Below, piece after piece: positions 56,932-64,000 of a stretch of DNA of 64,000 bases; the first letter of the stretch is position 1; every line of letters begins with the position of its first letter. The stretch is from Rhodocytophaga rosea (GTDB lineage: Bacteria > Bacteroidota > Bacteroidia > Cytophagales > 172606-1). Under the pieces are notes generated by a model that saw nothing but the letters and a program-made list of their open reading frames with translations, was not told the origin of the DNA and did no database searches. The stretch spans positions 6,052,501 to 6,116,500 of the forward strand of contig NZ_CP048222.1 in assembly GCF_010119975.1 (NCBI RefSeq), given 5' to 3'. Made by a program: the position numbers and the translations under genes.

Positions 56932-57726
56932 ATGATGCCATTCAGATACATTTTTCCTGTGCTGTTTCTGCTCTTTTTTCACTTGAACAGGAGTATATGC
57001 TGTTATTATTTATTGCCGGATGTAACTAAAAGCCAAACAACTCTAAACAAAATGGGCACTGGCGGGTTAGTCATACCAGACCGGTCGGATGTCGATTTTG
57101 TAGCTTCGGGTGAAAAACCACAATGGACCCTGGAAATAGATTTTAGTAACCTGATCCATTTTTATTCAGCCCAGACAGGTTCTGTGTATATGCCCGTAAC
57201 AGTTCCGGTAAAAGATGAAAGTAATGGTAAAGTAACCTATGTGACTTCTTCCGGTTCAGAGAAAATACAGATCACAATGCAGGCAGTAGCTTGTAGCAGC
57301 CATGGAGCGGAAAACGGATTTACTTACAAGGTAGAAGTAACCTATAAAAACAATACCTATACTGGCTGTGGACACTATCTTTTTCCGGCAGAAAGGTTGC
57401 ATGATATCTGGGTACTGGAAGCCTTGAATGAGCGGAAAGTTTCAGCAACAGCATTTCTTAAGGGAATTCCAACCCTGGAAATTTTTGTGCTGGAACAAAA
57501 GGGGTTAGGCACTACCGGCTGTAATTCCTTTGGTGGCCAGGTTATGATAGAGAAAGAGAAGATCCGTTTTTTACAGCTGGTAGCTACTGAAATGGCTTGT
57601 GCAGGCAGTCTGGAAAAAGAGTTCTTACAGGCGTTAGATAAAACAAATGTGTACCAGCTAGATTCCGGAAAATTGATTCTGCTGAAAGATAAATCGGAAG
57701 TGCTTCGTTTTAAGAAAGTTGATTAA
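56932..57726 (+). CDS. exported protein with COG3650-like and META (HslJ-like) domains
   Basis: A 264-residue product with a hydrophobic leader (MMPFRYIFPVLFLLFFHLNRSICC). The first mature half (about 40-145) resembles COG3650-type domains: FVASGEKPQWTLEIDF, QITMQAVACSSHGAENGFTYKVEVTYKNNTYTGCG. The second half (about 158-264) is a META domain: WVLEALNERKV, LEIFVLEQKGLGTTGCNSFGGQV, VATEMACAG, FLQALDKTNVYQL, KLILLKDKSEVLRF. META proteins such as HslJ are outer-membrane or periplasmic and linked to stress or antibiotic tolerance. Another META lipoprotein follows 3.3 kb on, after mscL and mscS. Confidence 0.82.
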   Translation: MMPFRYIFPVLFLLFFHLNRSICCYYLLPDVTKSQTTLNKMGTGGLVIPDRSDVDFVASGEKPQWTLEIDFSNLIHFYSAQTGSVYMPVTVPVKDESNGKVTYVTSSGSEKIQITMQAVACSSHGAENGFTYKVEVTYKNNTYTGCGHYLFPAERLHDIWVLEALNERKVSATAFLKGIPTLEIFVLEQKGLGTTGCNSFGGQVMIEKEKIRFLQLVATEMACAGSLEKEFLQALDKTNVYQLDSGKLILLKDKSEVLRFKKVD

Positions 57727-57960
57727 TGGGAATGGCAGCAGGAAAAGAAAATTTCACTTGCAATAAATAAGAAGAATAATAGCTACTTTATCTGTTTTTT
57801 TATAGATTACCCGGACTTATAATGAGCGCTTAGCTAAACCATTGCCCTGTTATGTAAGCTAAGAAAGAAGAAATAGCCTAAACCAGTATACCTTTCAGCT
57901 ATTTAGAATGAGCCTTCAGCAACAAATCCTTGTACAACCTAAACAAACCACCAGTCACCT

Positions 57961-58842
57961 ATGATCAAAAATTATCTCGCAGCTTTGCTCATTATCTTAT
58001 GTACAACTGCCGGTCTTGCCCAGACAGATACTACCTATTGGCGAAAATCTTTGTCAACCGGAGCTAACATTAACCAGTCTTCCTTCAGCGATAACTGGAA
58101 AGCAGGTGGAGTGAATTCTATTGCCTTGTCTTTGTTTTTAAATGCGAAAGCCAATTACCTGAAAGATAAGATTTCCTGGGATAATGCTTCTGAACTGCAG
58201 TATGGATTAATTAAAAATGCCAAACAGGATATGCGTAAAAGCCTTGACCGTATTTTCCTGGATTCCAAAGTAGGCTATAAGCTCAGCGGACACTGGAATG
58301 CGTTTGTATCCGGAAACTTTATTACTCAGTTTGGCCCAGGCTATATTTATGATACGGATGCTGCCGGTAGTGACTCGCTCATTTCTGCTTTTATGGCACC
58401 TGGTTTCCTCACATTTGCCCTGGGTTTTGAATACAAGCCAGTACCCTGGTTTTCCCTGCGGTTGAGCCCATTTGCCCCCAGGTTTACATTCCTGACCAAC
58501 GATGCCGTGGCTGAGAATCAGCGCTATGGCGTGCCAGTAGGCAAAACCATTCGGACGGAATGGCTGGCGGCTATGGTACAGGCGGATCTGGAGAAAGATA
58601 TTGCCACTAATCTCAACCTGAAAGTTAATTACCTGGCCTATGCCAACTACGAAACATTGGCATTTAATACCATCGACCACCGCATTAGCACCACACTTAC
58701 GGCTAAGGTAAACCGCTTTATCAGTGTAAACCTGACTGGTATTCTGCTCTACGACCGAGACCAGGACACAGATGTTCAGTTAAGCCAGACACTGGGACTA
58801 GGCATTCTGTATAATGTGCAGAATTTTACTGATCCTAAGTAA
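57961..58842 (+). CDS. DUF3078 outer-membrane beta-barrel-like protein
   Basis: A 293-residue protein with a signal peptide (…LLIILCTTAGLAQ, about 20) and a DUF3078 core, recognised by WRKSLSTGANINQSSFSDNWKAGGVNSIAL (about 27-56), FLDSKVGYKLSGHWNAFVSG (about 100) and alternating aromatic strands to the end, as in an outer-membrane barrel. The function of DUF3078 is unknown. It starts 75 bases before the mscL ATG on the same strand, so both may share a transcript, which would tie the barrel to envelope stress. Confidence 0.85.
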   Translation: MIKNYLAALLIILCTTAGLAQTDTTYWRKSLSTGANINQSSFSDNWKAGGVNSIALSLFLNAKANYLKDKISWDNASELQYGLIKNAKQDMRKSLDRIFLDSKVGYKLSGHWNAFVSGNFITQFGPGYIYDTDAAGSDSLISAFMAPGFLTFALGFEYKPVPWFSLRLSPFAPRFTFLTNDAVAENQRYGVPVGKTIRTEWLAAMVQADLEKDIATNLNLKVNYLAYANYETLAFNTIDHRISTTLTAKVNRFISVNLTGILLYDRDQDTDVQLSQTLGLGILYNVQNFTDPK

Positions 58843-58917
58843 ATATTTTTGCTTACCTGCATTGAAATATATATATTTTCCAGATAGCTTAATTCACTAA
58901 CCTAAACCAACAAATGT

Positions 58918-59388
58918 ATGTCAATTTTAAAAGATTTTAGAGAGTTTGCCATGCGGGGCAATGTGGTTGACCTCGCCGTGGGCGTTATTATTGGTGCCGC
59001 TTTCGGGCAAATTGTGAACTCCGTGGTAAAAGACCTGATCATGCCACTGGTCGGCATTGCCGGTTCGGTGGATTTTACCAATAAATACCTGCCGCTGTCC
59101 GATAAAGTCCGATCGGCCATGAACCTTCCGGATGGCAGCGTTTTGGGCCTTGAGAAGGCCAGAGAACTGGGACCGGTGTTTGCGTATGGTAATTTTATTA
59201 CGGTGCTGATTAACTTTATTATTCTGGCCTTCATCATTTTCCTGCTGGTAAGGGCTATGAATAATTTGATGAAGAAAAAAGTAGAAGCGCCTGCTGTACC
59301 TCCTGCCCCCACCAAAGAAGAAGTATTACTTACTGAAATGCGGGATTCTCTTAGACAGATTGCTACCAACGGACGCATTGTTTCCTAA
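58918..59388 (+). CDS. mscL: large-conductance mechanosensitive channel MscL
   Basis: MscL is the emergency valve that opens under hypo-osmotic shock in the inner membrane. The 156-residue length is slightly above the E. coli 136. It has the N-terminal amphipathic helix ([14 protein letters not shown]), TM1 with the conserved [13 protein letters not shown] pattern (about 18-40), a periplasmic loop (about 48-80), TM2 (about 86-106: [19 protein letters not shown]) and a C-terminal charged helix ([15 protein letters not shown]). The gate residues are intact. It is followed by a hairpin and about 550 bases later by mscS. Confidence 0.95.
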   Translation: MSILKDFREFAMRGNVVDLAVGVIIGAAFGQIVNSVVKDLIMPLVGIAGSVDFTNKYLPLSDKVRSAMNLPDGSVLGLEKARELGPVFAYGNFITVLINFIILAFIIFLLVRAMNNLMKKKVEAPAVPPAPTKEEVLLTEMRDSLRQIATNGRIVS

Positions 59389-59939
59389 CCTGGTTTTTAG
59401 AACTGATAGTTACATAGTGCCAGAAAACAGTTTTCTGGCACTATCATAGATCAATAAATAAATACAAGTGAGATTTTGTGCCAATAGCATTGCTGCTCAT
59501 TGGAGAATTCTCTGTTTCTGTCTTGATGATTGCTTTAGCATATTTTTAATCATACTATAAAACATGCCTCCGGCATTTGTTTTATTTTGTTTGCTGGCTG
59601 TTTAGTTATTGTATGAGCTATTCACGGCAGGCAGGAATTCAGAATCCATCAGTACAGGCAGAAGTAAAATAATTAGTGTATACTTGTTTCCAGACCTTAG
59701 CCTAATATTTTCCCTTGTATTATCAGGGCTAAGGGAATAATGACTCATTCCGTTGCGTATTAAAAATTTGAAGTATAAGCAGGCAGACAGCTATTCAGCA
59801 TACGATCTGTTAAACCTGTTTCTGTATGGCACCTGCTTAAAGCAAACCATATTTTGAAGTATATTGAATATGGGAGCCAGCTAATTTCCTACGATACACC
59901 CAAACGCTATTCATTATAACCTTATAAATATATCACTTT
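59389..59939. other. intergenic region with a hairpin near mscL
   Basis: The hairpin at 59414-59444 is listed separately. Elsewhere I see no gene, RNA or repeat; the mscS promoter must lie in the right part but I cannot place it. Confidence 0.4.
59414..59444 (+). terminator. hairpin after mscL
   Basis: Perfect 15-base arms ATAGTGCCAGAAAAC and GTTTTCTGGCACTAT with a single-base centre. It has no T-run, so it may be a weak terminator or an mRNA-stabilising hairpin. Confidence 0.6.
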
Positions 59940-60776
59940 ATGGAAAAGTTTGAGATCTATGCCCGGAGAATAGTTGAACAAGGTATTTTGTTCATTCCTT
60001 CCTTAGTGCTCGCCTTGTTTACACTGGTAGTGGGCTGGTGGATTATCGGTCGTCTGGGACATCTGGCCAGCAAAGCCATGGCCCGGCTCGATATTTCCCT
60101 CAGGACATTTCTGACCAGTATCGTCATCATTACCCTTAAAATACTGCTCATCATCAGTGTGGCAGGTATGGTTGGTTTCCAGACCACTTCCTTTATAGCC
60201 ATTTTAGGTGCGGCTGGTCTGGCTATTGGACTTGCCTTGCAGGGAACCTTATCTAATTTTGCGGGTGGTGTATTAATTCTGATTTTCAAGCCATTTAAAG
60301 TAGGGGATGTAGTAGAAATGCAGGGGCAAAAAGGCGTGGTTACAGAAATACAGATTTTCAATTCCATTCTGGTAACGCCCAAAGGAGAAACCATCATTCT
60401 GGCCAATGGAGCTGTAGCCGGAGGCACCATTGTGAACAGCACCAGTGAGGGAAAATTGCTGGTTGAAATTCTGGTAGACCTGGAGAGTAATACCGATATT
60501 GATATGGTGCGTTTCCTGATGATCCCTATGCTACAGCAGGACGAACGTATACTGAAAGATCCTGGTCCTGCCGTACTTATCGCCGAATTGAAGCCTGGCG
60601 GTATTGTAGTTGCTTTCCGTGCCTATACGTTGCCTGGAGATAATGTAGCCGTAACTGGTAGTATGCGGGAAAAAATACGGGCAGTGCTGGCTAAGAATAA
60701 TATCGGATCACCTATTCCGCATTCTTTTGTCCATACAGTTCCTATGCAGGTACCCTCTGTTGCCTCACAATCTTAA
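59940..60776 (+). CDS. mscS: small-conductance mechanosensitive channel MscS
   Basis: An inner-membrane channel that opens at moderate tension. The 278-residue protein has three transmembrane helices (about 15-37, 60-82 and 86-110, the last being the pore-lining TM3: ILGAAGLAIGLALQGTLSNFAGGVLIL), the beta domain (about 115-175: FKPFKVGDVVEMQGQKGVVTEIQIFNSILVTPKGETIILANG) and the C-terminal alpha/beta domain (about 180-270). The glycine/alanine packing of TM3 is normal. It lies downstream of mscL, so this strain has both valves near one another. Confidence 0.95.
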   Translation: MEKFEIYARRIVEQGILFIPSLVLALFTLVVGWWIIGRLGHLASKAMARLDISLRTFLTSIVIITLKILLIISVAGMVGFQTTSFIAILGAAGLAIGLALQGTLSNFAGGVLILIFKPFKVGDVVEMQGQKGVVTEIQIFNSILVTPKGETIILANGAVAGGTIVNSTSEGKLLVEILVDLESNTDIDMVRFLMIPMLQQDERILKDPGPAVLIAELKPGGIVVAFRAYTLPGDNVAVTGSMREKIRAVLAKNNIGSPIPHSFVHTVPMQVPSVASQS

Positions 60777-60997
60777 TTAACTGGTTATTGATCATTGGTT
60801 AATTCTTTAGAAGAAAGGATTGGTGCGCTCTAAATTTAAGAGCGAGTATTTTATATTGTATTAAAACATTTCTTTGATTTCCAGGTTTATAAGCAATAGT
60901 TTAGTAGTATAAACTTTGTGTAAAATCATGGCAAATCGCTATTGCCCAATGTCTACTGACCATTTACAAATCAATATATCCTTAACGTCACCACGCT

Positions 60998-61441
60998 ATG
61001 AAAAAAACCATTTTGCTGCTATGCCTGGCAGTTCTATTTACCTCTTCCTGTTCTTCTTCTAAAAATTCACCAGGAGGCAATTCATTAAGTAGTATCATGC
61101 AAGTATTAAATGCCAGGTGGGCGCTGCAGTCTATAGCCGGACAAACAGGTTTGGGAGATTTATTCGGAGAACAAATGCCTTTTCTGCAATTCGATACACA
61201 AGCCAGCCGGGTAAGCGGGAATAATGGCTGTAATTCCCTGGCTGGTCCGCTAAAAATAGAAGCCGGCAACAAAATCAGTTTTGCCAATATGGTAAGCACC
61301 AGAAAAGCTTGCCCTGGGCAGGGAGAAAGTGTGTTTATGAATGCATTGAATAAAGTAACTAATTTCAAAGTGGATAATGGCGTACTCAAATTACTGAACC
61401 AGGGCGAAGAAGTAATGAGCTTTATCAAAGGAGATAACTAA
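60998..61441 (+). CDS. META-domain (HslJ-like) lipoprotein
   Basis: A 147-residue lipoprotein (LLLCLAVLFTSSC, Cys about 15) with one META domain (about 30-140): LNARWALQSIAGQTGLGDLFGEQMPFLQFDTQASRVSGNNGCNSLAGPL, ISFANMVSTRKACPGQGESVFMNALNKVTNFKV, LKLLNQGEEVMSFI. The conserved GCNS and the Cys in KACPG are present. META/HslJ proteins are stress-linked surface proteins. It is the second META protein of the region and a near neighbour of the mechanosensitive channels. Confidence 0.88.
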   Translation: MKKTILLLCLAVLFTSSCSSSKNSPGGNSLSSIMQVLNARWALQSIAGQTGLGDLFGEQMPFLQFDTQASRVSGNNGCNSLAGPLKIEAGNKISFANMVSTRKACPGQGESVFMNALNKVTNFKVDNGVLKLLNQGEEVMSFIKGDN

Positions 61442-61506
61442 GTCAGTACATATAACTCATCGGACAATCCCTTAATTTTGTAAACACACCATCCATAAAC
61501 TCTTGA

Positions 61507-62316
61507 ATGAAACCAATTACCTATTCTTATTTCCTTTTTGTACTGACCAGTATTATTCTTTCATCTTGCGGTGACTCCGGCAAGCAAACAAGTGAAACTA
61601 CTGCTTCAACTGACACAACTGAAGCGGTTGCGAAGCCAGATGCCCCAACATTGGCTGACGGTTCTTTCTGCTACCGCACTGTTTTGGGTAAAGACAGTGT
61701 ATTGATGCATTTAAAAGTAGCTGGCAATATTATTACCGGCGGTCTGAATTACGATTTTGCTGAAAAAGACCGGAATACCGGAACCATCAGCGGAGAGATG
61801 AGAGGCGATACCTTGCTGGCAACCTATACTTTTATGTCGGAAGGCCAGGAGTCTCAGCGGGAAGTAGCTTTCCTCAAAAAAGGAGAGGAGTGGGTAGAAG
61901 GTTATGGCGAAAGTAAAGAAGATAAAGGCAAAATGATATTTGTAAACACCAGCGCTCTGGATTTTACTTCGGCAAAGCCGCTCACAAAAACAGATTGCCA
62001 GGAAGATAGTCATGGCTGTGTAGGTATGGTAGGGTATACCTGGTCCACCTTGCAGAATGAGTGTATCCTGCCTTACAAAACCGCAACCCGCCTGAATGCC
62101 GGAGGCGAGGCCGGTTCCAAAGAAAGTCCTGCGTTTGTACATTTCTCCACAGACAAAGCTCAGGCTGAACTTTTCCTGCCAGGTAAAGCACCGCTGCTGA
62201 TGGAGCGTAAGGGAAAAGAAGGAAACCAATCCTGGGAAAACGGTACGCTCAAACTTATTCCTTATAAAGGTTATGTTTTGAAAGAAGGCGATAAAATACT
62301 GTATGCAGGTTCCTGA
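61507..62316 (+). CDS. hypothetical lipoprotein
   Basis: A 269-residue lipoprotein (YFLFVLTSIILSSC, Cys about 20). I do not recognise a family. The middle part (about 55-140: RTVLGKDSVLMHLKVAGNIITGGLNYDF, TGTISGEMRGDTLLATYTFMSEGQESQREVAFLKKGEEWVEGYGE) looks like a lipocalin- or calycin-type strand pattern. The second half has CQEDSHGCVGMVGYTWSTLQNEC and strand pairs that may bind a ligand, with a possible disulfide. It begins 66 bases after the META gene on the same strand and is probably co-transcribed. Confidence 0.6.
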   Translation: MKPITYSYFLFVLTSIILSSCGDSGKQTSETTASTDTTEAVAKPDAPTLADGSFCYRTVLGKDSVLMHLKVAGNIITGGLNYDFAEKDRNTGTISGEMRGDTLLATYTFMSEGQESQREVAFLKKGEEWVEGYGESKEDKGKMIFVNTSALDFTSAKPLTKTDCQEDSHGCVGMVGYTWSTLQNECILPYKTATRLNAGGEAGSKESPAFVHFSTDKAQAELFLPGKAPLLMERKGKEGNQSWENGTLKLIPYKGYVLKEGDKILYAGS

Positions 62317-62617
62317 AACGGTAAACAGATAAAAGTAAGCTTCTCCTTTTACAGAAATTAACTATATTCAGTGGCATCTGGTAGCAACCGAAGTGCCTTG
62401 CTTATTGACTATAACTGCCTGTCAGAGAGATTAATAGGTTCGAGATTAATTTTCCGGCTGGGTATGGAGGAACTACTAAAATTCCATGTTTGGCTTCTGC
62501 TTTTCAACCTGCTTTATTACGTCAACTTTCTGAACAAAAGTATACTTTCCGGGTTGATAAAGAATAGCTTCTTCTGAAAAGTAAACAACTTATCCTCATC
62601 TTCAAACCACTGAATTC
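62317..62617. other. intergenic region
   Basis: No credible gene; a 68-codon open frame at 62371 lacks a normal start and protein-like composition. No hairpin or repeat is obvious. Confidence 0.35.
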
Positions 62618-63712
62618 ATGCGAATTAAATTACGTACAGCCTTTTTTGCCTGTATATTTCTTATTTCTGCCGGCAGCTATGGACAGGTTTTACAACCTGG
62701 TTTTGATAAAGCAGAATTTGTTGAATTACTGAAAGTGTTTTCCAGATGGGGAGATTCAACCTTTTACAAGGGCATTCCCGAATCCCAGGAATACCGGAGG
62801 GTATACAGCTCTCCTATTATGGGTTTAGAAAATAAATGGGAACTGCTCTCCAGTAAAACCCGAAATGTAGCCCTCATTAACCTCCGGGGCACCACCACCG
62901 ACCCTGTAAGCTGGCTGGAGAATTTTTATGCAGCTATGGTTCCTGCTTCCGGTTCGATGATTTTAGCCAAAAACATGAAATTTGATTACCAACTGGCTAC
63001 TAATCCCAGGGCGGCTGTACATGTAGGATGGCTGATAGGCATAGGGTTTTTAGCGGCAGATATTTTACCCAAAATGGATTCATGCTATAAAGCAGGTACC
63101 AAAGATTTTATCATTCACGGCCATAGCCAGGGAGGCGCACTGGCTTACCTGCTTACCGCCCACCTCTATAGCCTGATCGATTCCGGAAAATTGCTTAAAG
63201 ACATACAACTGAAAACCTATTGTGCGGCAGGGCCAAAACCTGGCAACTTGTATTTTGCCTATGATTATGAAAAACGTACGATGGGCGGCTGGGCGTATAA
63301 TATCGTAAATTCTGCCGATTGGGTGCCGGAAGTGCCCATTTCCATTCAAACCGTAAATGATTTTAACCAGACCAATCCCTTTGTAAATGCCAGGAAAGGA
63401 TTTAAAAAAGAACCGCTTGCCAGGAGAGTTGCCTTGAATCATGTGTATTCCCAGCTTACTAAACATACCTTGCGGGCACAAAGGCGTTACCAGAAATACC
63501 TGGGTAAAACAACCTCCCGGTTTGTAAAATCGCATTTAAAGGATATAGAACTTCCAAAATATGTAGATTCCAACCATTATGTGCGAACAGGCAACTTTAT
63601 TGTGCTGGAAGCCGACGAAACCTACTATAAACAATTCCCGGATAGTGAAACAAAGGTGTTTACCCATCACCTGATTCAGCCTTATCTCTACCTGACCGAA
63701 AAACTCAAGTAA
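62618..63712 (+). CDS. exported class 3 lipase-like protein
   Basis: A 364-residue protein with a signal peptide (…FLISAGSYGQ, about 23) and a Lipase_3-type alpha/beta-hydrolase domain (about 60-270). The nucleophile Ser is in IHGHSQGGALAYLL (about 170), a typical GxSxG. The acid and His are probably in SADWVPEVP (about 233) and LNHVYSQLT (about 275). The N-terminal WELLSSKTRNVALINLRGTTTD is characteristic. It would hydrolyse acyl-glycerols or other esters outside the cytoplasm. It is followed by a phospholipase A-like gene in the same frame after four bases, so they form a lipid-degrading pair. Confidence 0.82.
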   Translation: MRIKLRTAFFACIFLISAGSYGQVLQPGFDKAEFVELLKVFSRWGDSTFYKGIPESQEYRRVYSSPIMGLENKWELLSSKTRNVALINLRGTTTDPVSWLENFYAAMVPASGSMILAKNMKFDYQLATNPRAAVHVGWLIGIGFLAADILPKMDSCYKAGTKDFIIHGHSQGGALAYLLTAHLYSLIDSGKLLKDIQLKTYCAAGPKPGNLYFAYDYEKRTMGGWAYNIVNSADWVPEVPISIQTVNDFNQTNPFVNARKGFKKEPLARRVALNHVYSQLTKHTLRAQRRYQKYLGKTTSRFVKSHLKDIELPKYVDSNHYVRTGNFIVLEADETYYKQFPDSETKVFTHHLIQPYLYLTEKLK

Positions 63713-63715
63713 GGC

Positions 63716-64000
63716 ATAAAGCATCTTTATTTAATTGTTGCCAGAGTAATAGTCTGTCTGATAGCCTGCTTAATAGTTGGCCATGCCTATGTACAGGCAC
63801 AAGGACAGAATGAACCTTTGTTTGCTGATTCTATTTATATACACAGTCTGTCGCAGCGATGGGAACTGGATGCTGTCAGCAAAAGAGGAACCTTCCGGAT
63901 TACGCCCTACAAACCGGTGTATATTACAGCCGGCCGCTGGTCGGATAAGCCGAATGAACAGCCGGTGAGTGAAAATCCGAATTATTCTTTACCGTTCCCT
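63716..64000 (+). CDS. pldA: phospholipase A (PldA/OMPLA-like), N-terminal fragment
   Basis: Partial gene, cut by the window end. Frame 63716-64000 gives a signal-like start (KHLYLIVARVIVCLIACLI, cleavage about AYVQA) then SLSQRWELDAVSKRGTFRI, TPYKPVYITAGRWSDKPNEQPVSENPNY, the conserved N-terminal block of outer-membrane phospholipase A, which hydrolyses phospholipids when activated by dimerisation and calcium. The catalytic His/Ser lie beyond the window. The codon at the Met position is ATA, not ATG; no ATG, GTG or TTG precedes the hydrophobic core in this frame. It directly follows the lipase stop. Confidence 0.7.
   Translation, partial: MKHLYLIVARVIVCLIACLIVGHAYVQAQGQNEPLFADSIYIHSLSQRWELDAVSKRGTFRITPYKPVYITAGRWSDKPNEQPVSENPNYSLPFP

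Noticed and set aside
62371-62577. 68-codon open frame between the lipoprotein and lipase genes
   Set aside because: Non-ATG start, no protein-like composition and no recognisable signal or domain; judged chance.

Overview
The window looks like chromosomal DNA of a Bacteroidota bacterium, most likely a Cytophagales-type glider relative. The basis is a FecR-SusC-SusD outer-membrane uptake locus, a type IX secretion C-terminal sorting domain, DUF3078/DUF5686/DUF4397/DUF1573 proteins, many short lipoprotein signals, TAnnTTTG-like promoter boxes and near absence of Shine-Dalgarno sequences. The genus is an inference. No rRNA, tRNA or CRISPR array was seen.

Layout. 1-6 kb is an AT-rich accessory stretch: an IS3-family element (about 1146-2433) whose two transposase frames are both damaged, decayed-looking DNA on either side of it, and several small secreted or membrane proteins. 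6-15.4 kb holds housekeeping genes (recQ, an SDR, pgk, a Sua5-type tRNA-modification gene), a 7TMR-DISM sensor histidine kinase, a hicAB toxin-antitoxin pair with a clear operator dyad over its promoter, and a membrane EEP phosphatase. 15.5-26.7 kb is a minus-strand envelope block: FecR anti-sigma, an STN-containing SusC/TonB receptor (broken twice at G5 tracts), SusD, an FG-GAP/ASPIC-UnbV lipoprotein and a DUF5686 protein. 27-35 kb carries secreted enzymes (cyclophilin, amidohydrolase, prolyl oligopeptidase) with a HAD phosphatase, DoxX and unknown lipoproteins. 35.3-45.4 kb holds a secreted TPR-CHAT protein followed by a Uma2 nuclease-fold protein, free-methionine sulfoxide reductase, psd, glutamate dehydrogenase, an MtfA-SEC-C peptidase, topoisomerase IB and a D-cysteine desulfhydrase-like enzyme. 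48-52.5 kb is one giant T9SS-exported sugar-dehydrogenase-like protein with three near-identical 116-residue repeats. 52.6-54.7 kb encodes both steps agmatine to N-carbamoylputrescine to putrescine. 57-61 kb has mscL and mscS between two META-domain proteins. The end holds a lipase and the start of a phospholipase A (pldA-like) gene cut by the window edge.

Most notable: (1) two 32-nt near-palindromic units, 27/32 identical and in opposite orientation, lodged in both transposase frames of the IS, one placing a stop just before the frameshift heptamer; (2) two identical-type G6-to-G5 frameshifts in susC; (3) a mosaic repeat in the T9SS protein indicating gene conversion; (4) two exported proteins whose natural N-terminus falls on an ATA codon; (5) an 18-bp dyad over the hicAB promoter; (6) a lipoprotein gene flanked by about 50-bp inverted repeats.
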